A stretch of DNA of 64,000 nt from Gammaproteobacteria bacterium (GTDB taxonomy: Bacteria; Pseudomonadota; Gammaproteobacteria; Pseudomonadales; Pseudohongiellaceae): the NCBI GenBank assembly GCA_002706685.1, contig PALV01000013.1:186001-250000 (forward strand), given 5' to 3'. The notes beneath the pieces are model-generated. The model made no database searches. It worked only from the letters and a program-made list of their open reading frames with translations, and was not told where the DNA came from. The position numbers and the translations under genes are program-made. Of this stretch, positions 24,159-34,659 are shown in pieces; position 1 is the stretch's first letter, and each line of letters opens with the position of its first letter.

Positions 24159-24926
24159 ATGGATGATTTGGAATTCCGGACCCGGGCGTACAGCAATCCG
24201 AGGGACGACCGGGCGGATTTTATCTCGGCAATTGCCACAGACCCGTCCAGACAGCAGTTAGTCGCAGAACTGCGCGCCCTGGACGACGAGCTGCTGGCCA
24301 GTGTCAGCGCTATAAAGGTACCTGACGGCCTGCGTCAGCGGCTGCTTGAGCAGACCCACGGCGAGGCTTCACGAAGCAACACCGTTAGCGACAACCCAGC
24401 CCCAAACCAGCCCTGGTGGCGATTCCGCAGCCGCGGTGCCTATGCGCTGGCAGCCAGCATGGTGATCACTGCCGGCCTTGGCTTGAGCCTGTTGCCGAAC
24501 CGCCCGAGCGCGCAGGATCTGGAGTTTCACGATCAGCTTGTCGAACACCTGTACAGCGAAGCCCCCAGCTTCAGCAACAGCGACGCTATAGCCTGGGAGC
24601 AGGTCGAACGGGTACTGACTGATGCGGGCGCCTCTCTGGTGATGGACGATGCGACACGGGCATTACACATGACCTTTGCCAACTATTGCGGACTTGGCGG
24701 CGCGCAGCATGGCGCCCATCTGGTAGCCCGCGGCGAACACGGGCCAGTATCCATCATCTTTGTAGACAATACCCCGGTCAGCACGCGCGTCAATCTGAAA
24801 GACGAGCGGTTTCAGGGTCGCATCATTCCATTGAGCCAGGGCAATATTGCAGTGATTGGGGAAAAGAACGAATCGCTGGACTATTATGAGCAGTTAATGG
24901 TCAGCCATCTGCACTGGTCAATCTGA
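24159..24926 (+). CDS. DUF3379-type membrane protein, probable partner/anti-sigma of the upstream ECF factor
   Basis: MDDLEFRTRAYSNPRDDRADF...KVPDGLRQRLLEQ...; single TM (YALAASMVITAGLGLSLL); immediately downstream of the sigma gene. Confidence 0.75.
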   Translation: MDDLEFRTRAYSNPRDDRADFISAIATDPSRQQLVAELRALDDELLASVSAIKVPDGLRQRLLEQTHGEASRSNTVSDNPAPNQPWWRFRSRGAYALAASMVITAGLGLSLLPNRPSAQDLEFHDQLVEHLYSEAPSFSNSDAIAWEQVERVLTDAGASLVMDDATRALHMTFANYCGLGGAQHGAHLVARGEHGPVSIIFVDNTPVSTRVNLKDERFQGRIIPLSQGNIAVIGEKNESLDYYEQLMVSHLHWSI

Positions 24927-24989
24927 CATCTGATAATGCCCGCACCGGCGCCCCAGGCGCAGGTGCGGCCTTAATCGTCGACCATTCAA

Positions 24990-26792
24990 TCAGAACAGTT
25001 CGGCATCCATTGCCATCAGCACGTCACTTCCCGCCTTGATTTCTGCCGACAGAGCTTTATAGCGCGGCATCAGCCGATCCAGGAAGAAACAGCCCACATG
25101 GATCTTGGCATTATAAAACGCCGTATCCCCTGACTTGTCGGACAGCGCCTGCTCAGCGGTTTTAACCATTCGCGCCCACATATAGCAGTAAAGCACCAGA
25201 GTCATCAGGTCCAGAAACGGCACTGATGCAGCACCAACTTCATGCGGATTATCGTTGTTGGCCTGTTTGACCCAGTTTGCAGTGTCTTCCAGACAATCAA
25301 CGGCGTCAGCAAGGACGCTCGCAAAAGCGGCAACCCGTCCGCTCTTTTCCTGCTCCACAAAAGCGCGAATTTCCGCTGACATCTCGGCCAGCAGGCCGTC
25401 ACGATCAAAAACCACCTTGCGGCCCATGAGGTCAAGCGCCTGAATGCCATTAGTGCCTTCATAGATCTGCGCAATTCGGGCATCCCTTACATGTTGCTCC
25501 TGCCCCCATTCGGACACATAGCCGTGCCCACCCAGAACCTGCTGCCCCAGCACTGTGGCCTCAAAACCACGATCAGTGAAGGCGGCTTTGGCAATTGGCG
25601 TCAACAGCGCGACCAGTTTACTGGCTCGGTCACGCTGCGCATCATCCGGGTGAAAGTAGGCGATATCCAGCTGGCTGCCCACGTAGGCAGCCAGCGCGCG
25701 GCCACCTTCGGTGTATGCCCGCATGGTCAACAGCATGCGTCGCACATCGGGGTGAACCAGCAGCGGATCAGCAGCCTTCTCTGGCTGCTCAGGGCCCGCC
25801 GGCGAGCGACCCTGGATTCGTTCTTTGGCATATTCAGCTGCCGTGGTGTACGAAGCTTCCGCCAGGCCCAGACCCTGCAGGCCAATGGTCAGTCGCTCAT
25901 AGTTCATCATCGTGAACATGTAGGTCAGGCCCTTGTGCGGCTCACCAATCAGATAGGCCGTGGCGTCGTCAAAGTTCATCACGCAGGTTGCCGACCCCTT
26001 GATACCCATCTTGTGTTCAATCGAACCACAGCTGACGCCATTGGCTGCGCCCGGGCTGCCGTCAGCATCAGGCATCAGTTTGGGGACCAGAAACAGTGAG
26101 ATGCCTTTTGGACCAGGCGGCGCATCAGGCAGCTTGGCCAGCACCATATGAATGATGTTGTCAGTCAGATCATGTTCGCCACCGGTGATAAAAATCTTGG
26201 TTCCGGTCAGCTTGTAGCTGCCGTCTGCCTGCGGCTCTGCGCGTGTTTTGATGATCCCCAGGTCGGTGCCCGCATGTGGCTCAGTCAGGCACATGGTGGC
26301 GCTCCAGCTGCCTTCGTAAAGTTTCGGCAGATAGGCCTGCTTCAACTCGTCGCTGGCGTGCCGGGCCAGCGCCAGTGTCGCGCCGGCGCTGAGGACAGCG
26401 TACAGCGCCAGCGAGCTGTTGGCGCCCATGATCATTTCTTCAAAACAGACTGACAGCATCTTGGGCATGCCCTGGCCGCCATAAGCCGGGTCACCAGACA
26501 GACCGATCCAGCCACCGGAAGCAAAGGTGCGATAGCCCTCTACAAAGCCTTGCGGCGTTGTCACTTTGCCCTCTTCGAAGCGACAGCCAATCTCGTCGCC
26601 CTGCCGATTCAGTGGCGCCAGCAGTGTCTCTGCAACTTTGGCTGCCTCATCAAGCACGGTGTTCATCAGCTCGGCGTTTACCTCACTGGTTTTTGGCATT
26701 GACGCCAACAGCTGCTCGGCGCCCAGCACCTCATGGAGGACAAACTTCATATCACGCACGGGGGCTTTGTAATCTGGCACAGGTGACTCCAC
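24990..26792 (-). CDS. Acyl-CoA dehydrogenase (600 aa, with C-terminal extension domain)
   Basis: TMCLTEPHAGTDLGIIKTRAEP, GGHGYVSEWGQEQHVRDARIAQIYEGTNGIQALDLMGRKV. Confidence 0.93.
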   Translation of the reverse strand: MESPVPDYKAPVRDMKFVLHEVLGAEQLLASMPKTSEVNAELMNTVLDEAAKVAETLLAPLNRQGDEIGCRFEEGKVTTPQGFVEGYRTFASGGWIGLSGDPAYGGQGMPKMLSVCFEEMIMGANSSLALYAVLSAGATLALARHASDELKQAYLPKLYEGSWSATMCLTEPHAGTDLGIIKTRAEPQADGSYKLTGTKIFITGGEHDLTDNIIHMVLAKLPDAPPGPKGISLFLVPKLMPDADGSPGAANGVSCGSIEHKMGIKGSATCVMNFDDATAYLIGEPHKGLTYMFTMMNYERLTIGLQGLGLAEASYTTAAEYAKERIQGRSPAGPEQPEKAADPLLVHPDVRRMLLTMRAYTEGGRALAAYVGSQLDIAYFHPDDAQRDRASKLVALLTPIAKAAFTDRGFEATVLGQQVLGGHGYVSEWGQEQHVRDARIAQIYEGTNGIQALDLMGRKVVFDRDGLLAEMSAEIRAFVEQEKSGRVAAFASVLADAVDCLEDTANWVKQANNDNPHEVGAASVPFLDLMTLVLYCYMWARMVKTAEQALSDKSGDTAFYNAKIHVGCFFLDRLMPRYKALSAEIKAGSDVLMAMDAELF

Positions 26793-26846
26793 TCACTTAG
26801 GAACGTTGGATTGAAACGGAATGCGAGTCGATAACTTACCGAGACC

Positions 26847-26860
26847 TGACGTTAACGTCA
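26847..26860. promoter_or_regulatory. Perfect palindrome TGACGTTAACGTCA upstream of the acyl-CoA dehydrogenase, similar to LiuR/MerR-type operators
   Basis: gacctgacgttaacgtcaacgtcaacttgtc; 14-bp perfect dyad plus an extra ACGTCAAC repeat. Confidence 0.5.
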
Positions 26861-26882
26861 ACGTCAACTTGTCGGGCGCAGC

Positions 26883-27569
26883 TCAGCTCAACAGTGGGTC
26901 CAGATCAAGATGACGGGCAACCTGCCCGGGGTCCGCGCCAGGCTCAAACGGCAGGACCCCCAGCAACGGTCCGGGCAAGAGCGACTGCAGAGTTGCCACG
27001 TTGGCATCAGCAACTTCGTCAGCCTCGCTCAGATGATTGGCGACCCAGCCCGCCAACGGGACACCGTCGGCCCGGATCGCCTCTGCCGTCAGCACAGCAT
27101 GATTGATACATCCCAGTCGAACGCCCACTACCAGAACAACTGGCAGCTTGAGCTCAACCGCCAGCGATGACAGCATTTCGCGCGAGTTCAGAGGTACACG
27201 CCAGCCACCAGCGCCTTCGATTACAGTAAAATCTGCCGGCGCCATCAGAACGCCGCTTGCCAGCCCCACCAGGCGGGACAGGCTGAGACTTCGACCCTGC
27301 TCGGCAGCTGCCAGATGTGGTGCGATTGCTGATCGCAGAGCGACCGGGTTGATCTCCTGATAACTTAGCGGGGTACTGCAGAAGCGCTGCAAGGTAAGGG
27401 CATCTTCGTTGCGCAGCTCCCCATCAATCTCCTCGCAACCCGACGCAACAGGTTTCATTGCCGCCGTGTTCAGCTCGCGCTGCCTGGCTGCCGCCAGCAA
27501 TGCTGCAGCCACTCGGGTTTTGCCCACCTCGGTGTCAGTTCCAGTCACAAAAACGGCAACTCGCTTCAA
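26883..27569 (-). CDS. bioD: Dethiobiotin synthase
   Basis: VFVTGTDTEVGKTRVAAALL...MKPVASG. Confidence 0.96.
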   Translation of the reverse strand: MKRVAVFVTGTDTEVGKTRVAAALLAAARQRELNTAAMKPVASGCEEIDGELRNEDALTLQRFCSTPLSYQEINPVALRSAIAPHLAAAEQGRSLSLSRLVGLASGVLMAPADFTVIEGAGGWRVPLNSREMLSSLAVELKLPVVLVVGVRLGCINHAVLTAEAIRADGVPLAGWVANHLSEADEVADANVATLQSLLPGPLLGVLPFEPGADPGQVARHLDLDPLLS

Positions 27570-28837
27570 ATCCGCACCTCCCGACCAGCCTGCGCCATCG
27601 CTACTGGTTGATCCATTGATAACAAGTTCCGCTGAACTGATTCCAGAGCATGTAGTAGCCGATCCAGCTGCTCGTCACTGTGAGCGGCTGACAGAGTAAT
27701 GCGCAGTCGCGACTGCCCCTGCGGCACAGTCGGTGGCCGGATAGCGCTGACCTGCACACCGTGCGCGCGCAACAGCTGGCTGGCTCTGACGGCCTGCTCG
27801 GCAGAACCCATCATGACGGCCTGTACTGGCGTATCCGATGGCAACACAACAAGGCCCAGCTCTGCGGCCACTCGCCTGAAACCTGATATCAGTTGCTGCA
27901 GACGCTCGCGTCGCCACTGTTCTCCAACCACCAGCTTCAGACTGGCACGGGTCGCCTCTGCCAGAGCTGGCGGCATCGCCGTGGTAAACACGTACGTCCT
28001 TGAGAATTGTGCCAGATAATCGATAAGCACTGCATCACCGGCAACAAATGCACCGGCGGTACCAAATGCCTTACCAAGTGTCCCAATCAGTATCGGCACC
28101 TGCGCCTGGGACAGGCCCGCCGCGCTTACCGTGCCACTGCCATTTTTACCCAGCACACCCAGCCCATGGGCATCGTCGACCATCAATGCAGCGCGATGCT
28201 CATCGGCGATATCTGCCAGCAGCGCCAGCGGCGCACGATCGCCATCCATGCTGAAGACGCCGTCAGTAACGATCAGCCTGGACGGGGCGGCCGCGGCCTG
28301 CCTCAATTCCAGCTCCAGACTGTCTGTATCACTGTGTGCGTAACGAATACTGCGCCCACGACTCAGCCAGCCGCCATCCAGCAGGGAAGCGTGATTCAAC
28401 GCATCCTGCAGCACCAGTCCACCCGGTTCAGTCAGTGCGTTGATGACGCCCACATTGGCCATGTATCCACTGCAGAACAGCAGGGCTTTTTCTCTGCCAG
28501 TGAAAGCCGCCAGCTCTTCACTCAATTGATCATGAACTCGGCAGTGACCTGTGATCAGATGCGAAGCACCGCTGCCAACACCATAATCGCGCGCACCCTT
28601 CTGAAGTGCCGCAATAACATCCGGATGATTGGCCAGCCCCAGGTAGTCATTGCTGCAGAAACCAAGCAGCTCCTCGCCATCAACACTCATGGTGACCTGA
28701 TCCGCGTTAGCACGGACCAGGTGCGTGCGAAGTAATTGCTGTTCGCGCCTTTGGGCAAGACTGGACTGCAGGCGCGACAGGAGCAGCGCAGAGCCCCGGG
28801 AATAATTACTCATGTGAGGCATTTGCCGGCCGCTCAA
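27566..28837 (-). CDS. bioF: 8-amino-7-oxononanoate synthase
   Basis: [15 protein letters not shown]...[12 protein letters not shown]...[10 protein letters not shown]...[13 protein letters not shown]. Confidence 0.96.
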   Translation of the reverse strand: MSGRQMPHMSNYSRGSALLLSRLQSSLAQRREQQLLRTHLVRANADQVTMSVDGEELLGFCSNDYLGLANHPDVIAALQKGARDYGVGSGASHLITGHCRVHDQLSEELAAFTGREKALLFCSGYMANVGVINALTEPGGLVLQDALNHASLLDGGWLSRGRSIRYAHSDTDSLELELRQAAAAPSRLIVTDGVFSMDGDRAPLALLADIADEHRAALMVDDAHGLGVLGKNGSGTVSAAGLSQAQVPILIGTLGKAFGTAGAFVAGDAVLIDYLAQFSRTYVFTTAMPPALAEATRASLKLVVGEQWRRERLQQLISGFRRVAAELGLVVLPSDTPVQAVMMGSAEQAVRASQLLRAHGVQVSAIRPPTVPQGQSRLRITLSAAHSDEQLDRLLHALESVQRNLLSMDQPVAMAQAGREVRI

Positions 28838-29877
28838 ACGGCTGAATAAAAGCGATGGTCACCCGTAATCGGTCGTTCCGGCTGAAGGCCCAGACGATCA
28901 AACAGCGCGATGTCCCTATGCTCTTCCGGCAGCGGCGTGGTGAGCAACTTGTCACCATAAAATATCGAGTTGGCACCAGCCATGAAACATAATGCCTGGG
29001 TCTGGTCGTTCATCTGCTGCCGTCCGGCCGACAGCCTGACGTAGGACTGCGGCATCAGGATGCGTGCCACCGCAATGGTACGGATAAAATCGAAGGGGTC
29101 AATTTCCTCGACATCCTGCAGTGGGGTGCCTTTGACCTTGACCAGATTGTTGATCGGAACGCTGTCAGGGTGCACCGGCAAATTGGCCAATTGTTGCAAC
29201 AGCCCGACGCGATCCTCGGCCTTTTCACCCATACCAACAATGCCACCACTGCATACTTTCATACCAGCATCCCGGACTCGAGCCAGGGTTTCCAGGCGTT
29301 CCTGGTAGCTTCGAGTAGTAATAATCTCGCCGTAGTATTCCGGTGAGGTATCCAGGTTGTGGTTGTAGTAGTCCAGCCCGGCCTCTGCCAGTGCAGCAGT
29401 CTGCTCGCTGCTCAGTGCGCCCAGTGTCATGCAGGTTTCCATGCCCAGCTCTCGCACCTGCCTGACCATGTCCAGCACATATGGGAAATCTTTTTCCGAG
29501 GGATGCTTCCAGGCAGCACCCATGCAGAAACGCGAAGCCCCGCGATCGCGCGCGATGCGTGCCTGCGCCACGACTTTTTCGACCTCCATCAGCTTCTCTT
29601 TCTGCAGTCCTGTGTTGTAGTGGCCACTTTGGGGGCAGTACTTGCAGTCCTCCGGGCAGGCGCCGGTTTTTATCGACAACAGCGTGCTCATCTGCACTTT
29701 GTTGGGATCGAAATGGGTACGGTGGATTGTCTGCGCCTTGTGCAGCAGGTCCATAAAGGGCAGGTCAAAAAGCGCCTGAATCTCTTTGCGCGTCCAGTCA
29801 TTGCGAAGCCCTGTCGCTGGCATGGCATTGTCGGACAGTGGTGCCTGGCGGATGGCTTGTACCTTATCAGTCATCAT
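28834..29877 (-). CDS. bioB: Biotin synthase
   Basis: [26 protein letters not shown] radical SAM motif; likely start MMTDKV at 29877 (the ORF track extends to 30033). Confidence 0.98.
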   Translation of the reverse strand: MMTDKVQAIRQAPLSDNAMPATGLRNDWTRKEIQALFDLPFMDLLHKAQTIHRTHFDPNKVQMSTLLSIKTGACPEDCKYCPQSGHYNTGLQKEKLMEVEKVVAQARIARDRGASRFCMGAAWKHPSEKDFPYVLDMVRQVRELGMETCMTLGALSSEQTAALAEAGLDYYNHNLDTSPEYYGEIITTRSYQERLETLARVRDAGMKVCSGGIVGMGEKAEDRVGLLQQLANLPVHPDSVPINNLVKVKGTPLQDVEEIDPFDFIRTIAVARILMPQSYVRLSAGRQQMNDQTQALCFMAGANSIFYGDKLLTTPLPEEHRDIALFDRLGLQPERPITGDHRFYSAV

Positions 29878-29963
29878 GGGTGAAATCCTTGTGCCACAGC
29901 GCCACGGCGGGTCGCTGGCTATACTCGATTGGAAAGCGTCCAATTCTAAGTCCGGACAGAACA

Positions 29964-29996
29964 TTGTCAACCAGATGTGTATATTTTGATTTACAA
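29964..29996. promoter_or_regulatory. BirA-type biotin operator between divergent bioB and comF-bioA
   Basis: TTGTCAACC-N15-GATTTACAA, matching the enterobacterial-type pattern TTGTnAACC-N15-GGTTnACAA with one half-site deviation. Confidence 0.8.
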
Positions 29997-30774
29997 TAAC
30001 TTTCATTTCAGGAGTATCAGCAGGCGACTGCAACGCGCGGCAAGCACCCTTCTAGGCGAACCCTGTCTGTTCTGCCTGGGACTTGAGGGCGTTGATCGGG
30101 GAATCTGCAATTGCTGTCTCGCCTCACTTCCCTGGCAAGCGCCGGGATGTCTCCGGTGTGGCGTCGTGTCAGAAACCGATGGCGAGCAGGAATCTCTCTG
30201 CCATCGCTGTCGCAGCGCCCCGCCTCCATTTGACAGGTGTTTTGCGGTGTTCGGCTATCAACAACCCTTATCGCGCCAGATCTCGCGGTTCAAGGATAAC
30301 GGAGCGTTCCAGGCTGGGCGTGTGCTGGGCAGATTGCTGGCTGACACCATGTCGGCGCACTATCAGCTTGATGCCTCGAGCATGCCCGGGCTGCTGCTGC
30401 CAGTACCCCTGCATGCAGGACGTCTGCGTATGCGTGGCTTCAACCAGGCATCAATTCTGGCTGATTGCGCCGGGCGGCGACTCGGAATACGGGTTCTGCG
30501 ACAGGCCTGCCAACGATTGCCGGGCAAACATACCCAGCGCGGACTGGACTCTCAAGCCAGACTCGCCAATCTGGGTAAGTTGTTCACTCCAAATAAATCA
30601 TCCAGGTTGACATATGGCAAGCACGTCGCCATCATCGACGACGTTGTGACGACTACAACAACCACTCGGGATATGGCCCGCGTCCTTCGTGATGCTGGCG
30701 CCCGACGAATCGATGTCTGGGCGCTGGCCCAACGTAACCTGACCCTGTCTGATACTCACACTTATGAGCTATAA
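29977..30774 (+). CDS. comF: ComF family protein (phosphoribosyltransferase-like)
   Basis: [24 protein letters not shown] Zn-ribbon; [30 protein letters not shown] motif; the start codon is uncertain because the annotated start lies inside the operator. Confidence 0.88.
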   Translation: MYILIYNNFHFRSISRRLQRAASTLLGEPCLFCLGLEGVDRGICNCCLASLPWQAPGCLRCGVVSETDGEQESLCHRCRSAPPPFDRCFAVFGYQQPLSRQISRFKDNGAFQAGRVLGRLLADTMSAHYQLDASSMPGLLLPVPLHAGRLRMRGFNQASILADCAGRRLGIRVLRQACQRLPGKHTQRGLDSQARLANLGKLFTPNKSSRLTYGKHVAIIDDVVTTTTTTRDMARVLRDAGARRIDVWALAQRNLTLSDTHTYEL

Positions 30775-32077
30775 CGCCGAATCGCAGCAACTGCTGGATT
30801 TTGACCGCAAACACATTTTACACCCCTACACTTCGATGACCGACCCGCTGCCTGCGCAACTGGTAAGCGCGGCCAGTGGTTGCAAGCTGCATCTTGCCAA
30901 TGGCCAGACGCTGATTGACGGTATGAGTTCCTGGTGGGCAGCCATTCATGGCTACAATCACCCGGCACTTAACCAGGCGGCCGCTGAACAGCTTCAGTCA
31001 ATGTCGCACGTCATGTTTGGTGGATTGACTCATGAACCAGCCATCAGGCTTGGACAACAGCTGCTGGATATCTGCCCGGTCGGCATGAGCAAGGTGTTTC
31101 TGGCTGACTCCGGGTCGATCGCGGTCGAAGTCGCCATCAAGATGGCCTTGCAATACTGGCATGCCAAAGCGCGGCCGCAACGGCACCGATTAATCAGTCT
31201 GCGCCGCGCTTACCATGGCGATACCTTTGCCGCCATGTCAGCCTGCGACCCGGTCACCGGCATGCACACACTGTTTTCCAGCACGCTCAAGCAACAGCTG
31301 TTTGCCGACGCACCGCGCTGTCGCTTTGATGCCGAGTGGGATCAGACTGACATCACAAGCCTGCAATCGCTGCTGGAACAACATCACGAAGAAGTGGCCG
31401 CCGTCATTCTTGAACCGGTGGTGCAAGGCGCCGGTGGCATGTTTTTCTATTCGCCAGAATACCTCAGGCAGGCCCGCCTCCTGTGTGATCAATACGATGT
31501 ACTGTTGATCGCCGACGAAATCGCTACAGGTTTTGGCCGCAGCGGGAAACTGTTCGCCTGCGAGCATGCCGGCATTACGCCAGACATACTTTGTGTCGGC
31601 AAAGCGCTGACCGGCGGATACATGACGCTGGCCGCAACGCTGACAACGGAGAAGCTGGCCGACACTATCGGGCAGGCGGGGCTGCCGTTCATGCATGGCC
31701 CAACCTTTATGGGCAATCCACTGGCATGTGCCGTGGCCTGCGCATCGATCAAGCTGCTATTGGCAAATCCCTGGCAAGATCAGGTCGCTGCGATCGAGAC
31801 GAGAATGCGGTCATCGCTAGAGTCGTGCCGACACCATGATGCCGTCAGCGATGTAAGAGTCCTCGGCGCGATCGGCGTGGTGGAAATGCAGGAGGCGGTT
31901 GATATGCGCTGGATCCAGCAACGCTTTGTGGAACTGGGCGTGTGGGTACGCCCATTCGGCCGGCTGATATATATCATGCCGCCTTATATCATCACTGATT
32001 CAGAGCTGGACTTGTTGTGCGAGGCGATTCGGACAGTCGTAGCGGAAATAGACAGTGGGAGCCAAACAGGGCGTTAA
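30764..32077 (+). CDS. bioA: Adenosylmethionine--8-amino-7-oxononanoate transaminase
   Basis: HPYTSMTDPLPAQLVSAASGCKLHLANGQTLIDGMSSWWAAIHGYNHP. Confidence 0.97.
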   Translation: MSYNAESQQLLDFDRKHILHPYTSMTDPLPAQLVSAASGCKLHLANGQTLIDGMSSWWAAIHGYNHPALNQAAAEQLQSMSHVMFGGLTHEPAIRLGQQLLDICPVGMSKVFLADSGSIAVEVAIKMALQYWHAKARPQRHRLISLRRAYHGDTFAAMSACDPVTGMHTLFSSTLKQQLFADAPRCRFDAEWDQTDITSLQSLLEQHHEEVAAVILEPVVQGAGGMFFYSPEYLRQARLLCDQYDVLLIADEIATGFGRSGKLFACEHAGITPDILCVGKALTGGYMTLAATLTTEKLADTIGQAGLPFMHGPTFMGNPLACAVACASIKLLLANPWQDQVAAIETRMRSSLESCRHHDAVSDVRVLGAIGVVEMQEAVDMRWIQQRFVELGVWVRPFGRLIYIMPPYIITDSELDLLCEAIRTVVAEIDSGSQTGR

Positions 32078-32950
32078 TCAGAACTGATACTTGATTGTAC
32101 CGTAGGCAACATGTTCCGAGCCTTCCGGATTGCCGCCAGTTACGGACCCCGGGCGAAGAGAGTTTACGGGGCGGCGGTCAAACATGTTGCGCACACCCAG
32201 TGAGAATGAGGCATTGCTCTGTCGACCTGTTGACAGACTATAGCCATAGCGCAGATCAACAGTGGTCATCTGTCCGACCAGCTCGTTGAGCTGATCCAGA
32301 TTCAGCTGCCCGACATTCAGACGCCCGAAGTGATCAAGCCGGTCATTGTAGCTGGTCACTGCTGTGGCAGAGTGATTACCAAACTGCCAGGTCAGCGTCA
32401 CGCTGCTAAGCAGCTCTGGTGTTTTGCCAAACAGGGCGGCGTTTTCAGGAGCAGTTCGCGCAGCCACCGTGTCACTGACCGCATCAGTGATGCGGGTGTT
32501 GTATACATAACTGGTATTGGTGCTGACAACAAACTGCCCGAAGCGTGGTGACTCCCAGACGTAGGAGGCGCTCACATCCAGCCCCGGAACCTGGCCATTA
32601 CCAATCAGCAAGGCACGCTCATGGCTGACATCAACTGCCTGCAGGGTGTTGTCGGTGGCGCTGAGCGCCGGGAATGCATCCAGCCGTAAGGCCGGAGAAA
32701 TCAACAGGTCTTCACCCACCTGACCCAGAGGCGATGAGTCCACCTGTGAGGCTTCTTGTGTGCTGTCCTGTTCCTGGCTCACGGCAGACAGACTGGAGAG
32801 CCTGTCTGCGATCTGCAGCGTGCCTGGCTCGGCCTGATTGAGCTGCTGAGATTGCGCGAACACATGCGGCGCGACCAGCATCATCGCTGTCACGATCCCT
32901 GTTCGGGCAATATGTCGCAGTGCTCGCGAAGTCAATTTCTGTGGTTCCAT
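32078..32950 (-). CDS. Signal-peptide protein consisting of a TonB-dependent-receptor-like C-terminal barrel segment only (290 aa)
   Basis: Signal peptide to VFAQ; LDVSASYVWESPRFGQFVVSTNTSYVYN...LTWQFGNHSATAVTSYNDRLD...VDLRYGYSLSTGRQSNASFSLGVRNMFDRRPVNSLRPGSVTGGNPEGSEHVAYGTIKYQF; no plug domain. Confidence 0.7.
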   Translation of the reverse strand: MEPQKLTSRALRHIARTGIVTAMMLVAPHVFAQSQQLNQAEPGTLQIADRLSSLSAVSQEQDSTQEASQVDSSPLGQVGEDLLISPALRLDAFPALSATDNTLQAVDVSHERALLIGNGQVPGLDVSASYVWESPRFGQFVVSTNTSYVYNTRITDAVSDTVAARTAPENAALFGKTPELLSSVTLTWQFGNHSATAVTSYNDRLDHFGRLNVGQLNLDQLNELVGQMTTVDLRYGYSLSTGRQSNASFSLGVRNMFDRRPVNSLRPGSVTGGNPEGSEHVAYGTIKYQF

Positions 32951-33016
32951 GTCCAGGCCGAAAGGCTTTTGGTTTTTATCAATCGGCCTTTCAGTATACA
33001 GAGTTGCAATCCAGTA

Positions 33017-33568
33017 TCAAGAGTCTGACAGCGCTGTCAGCAGGGATTTTACGGTCTGGTCGGAACCCGGAAATCGATAGTCCGGCCAGATCTGGGAAAG
33101 GGGCATCAGCACAAACTCGCGCTGAGTCGCCCGGGGATGCGGAAGCTGTAGTTTATCGTCATCGACGACGGCATCACCAAAGGCCAGCAGATCGAGATCG
33201 AGAGGCCTTGCCTCATTACGCAGGCCGGAACGCTGGCGGCCAAAGACCTGTTCTATACTGTGCAGGTCTGACAGCAGCTGCATCGGCGTGCAATCGCCTT
33301 TGGGCAACACAACTGCAACTGCGTTGCAAAAGTCAGGGCTGCCCGGCGGACAGTCGACCGGCCGGCTTGTCATGATTGGCGATAGAAGAACAGGTATGGC
33401 AGACAGGCCATCAAGATGCCGCTTTGCCGCAAGCAGGGTGTCTGCCGGTCCACCGGCCAGAGACGGCAGGTTGGCACCCAGCCCGATCAGGGCCAGCCCT
33501 GCCGTCTGATCTGTCGACTGACCAGACTGGCGAAGCCAATCAGCGATGGTAGTCGACAGACAACTCAT
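33017..33568 (-). CDS. folK: 2-amino-4-hydroxy-6-hydroxymethyldihydropteridine diphosphokinase
   Basis: [11 protein letters not shown]...[41 protein letters not shown]; start likely at 33568 (the ORF track extends to 33757). Confidence 0.93.
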   Translation of the reverse strand: MSCLSTTIADWLRQSGQSTDQTAGLALIGLGANLPSLAGGPADTLLAAKRHLDGLSAIPVLLSPIMTSRPVDCPPGSPDFCNAVAVVLPKGDCTPMQLLSDLHSIEQVFGRQRSGLRNEARPLDLDLLAFGDAVVDDDKLQLPHPRATQREFVLMPLSQIWPDYRFPGSDQTVKSLLTALSDS

Positions 33569-34610
33569 GGACAGCGTCAACGAATGCAGACACGTTATCC
33601 GGGTCGACGTGAGGCGTAATGCCATGACCCAGGTTGAAGACATGACCATTGCCGGAGCCAAAGGACGACAGAATGCGTGACACTTCTGCGCGAATACTTG
33701 CCGGCGATGAATACAGCACTGCCGGGTCCATATTGCCCTGCAGGCAGACACGATCACCTACCAGTTCGCGCGCCCGACCAATCTCCATGGTCCAGTCCAG
33801 ACCTACACAGTGGCAACCTGACCCAGCAATTTCATCCAGCCACAGACCACCATTTTTTGTGAACAGGATAACGGGAACCGGCCGACCATCGGCCTCGCGC
33901 GTCAGCCCGGCGACAATCTTTTTCATATAGGAGAGCGAGAACTCCTGGTAGGCAGGCGTGCTGAGAATTCCGCCCCAGGTATCGAATATCTGAACGGCCT
34001 GGGCACCTGCCGCGATCTGTGCATTCAGATACGCAGTCACGGTCTGTGCCAGCTTGTCCAGCAGGGCATGCAGGACCTCTGGCTGGTTGTACATCATGGC
34101 CTTGGCATGACGAAAATCTTTGCTGCCACTGCCCTCGATCATGTACGTAGCCAGTGTCCAGGGGCTGCCGGAAAAGCCGATCAGCGGGACTGAACCATTC
34201 AGTTCACGGCGAATCAGAGAAACCGCATCGGTCACGTAGGCCAGATCTCGTGCTACATCCGGCAGTGGCAATGCCGCAACGTCCTGTTCGCTGCGCACGG
34301 TTTTGCGGAAGCGGGGACCTTCACCGGTTTCGAAATACAGGCCCAGACCCATCGCATCTGGAATAGTCAGAATGTCAGAAAACAGAATGGCAGCATCAAA
34401 AGCATAGCGGCGCAGCGGCTGCAGCGTGACCTCACATGCCAGCTCGGGTGACTGACACAGACTCATGAAGTTACCCGCCTGCTCGCGAGTTGCGCGGTAT
34501 TCCGGCAGGTAGCGACCCGCCTGGCGCATCATCCATACTGGGGTGACGTCTACGTCCTGCCCCATCAGGGCTCGCAAAAATCTGTCATTCTTCAACGGTG
34601 TCACCAGCAA
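33540..34610 (-). CDS. hemE: Uroporphyrinogen decarboxylase
   Basis: [19 protein letters not shown]...[15 protein letters not shown]. Confidence 0.98.
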   Translation of the reverse strand: MLVTPLKNDRFLRALMGQDVDVTPVWMMRQAGRYLPEYRATREQAGNFMSLCQSPELACEVTLQPLRRYAFDAAILFSDILTIPDAMGLGLYFETGEGPRFRKTVRSEQDVAALPLPDVARDLAYVTDAVSLIRRELNGSVPLIGFSGSPWTLATYMIEGSGSKDFRHAKAMMYNQPEVLHALLDKLAQTVTAYLNAQIAAGAQAVQIFDTWGGILSTPAYQEFSLSYMKKIVAGLTREADGRPVPVILFTKNGGLWLDEIAGSGCHCVGLDWTMEIGRARELVGDRVCLQGNMDPAVLYSSPASIRAEVSRILSSFGSGNGHVFNLGHGITPHVDPDNVSAFVDAVHELSVDYHR

Positions 34611-34659
34611 CTCCTGCCTCTAGTCCGTAATGCAATTAAGGGGTCGGTATTCTACACGG

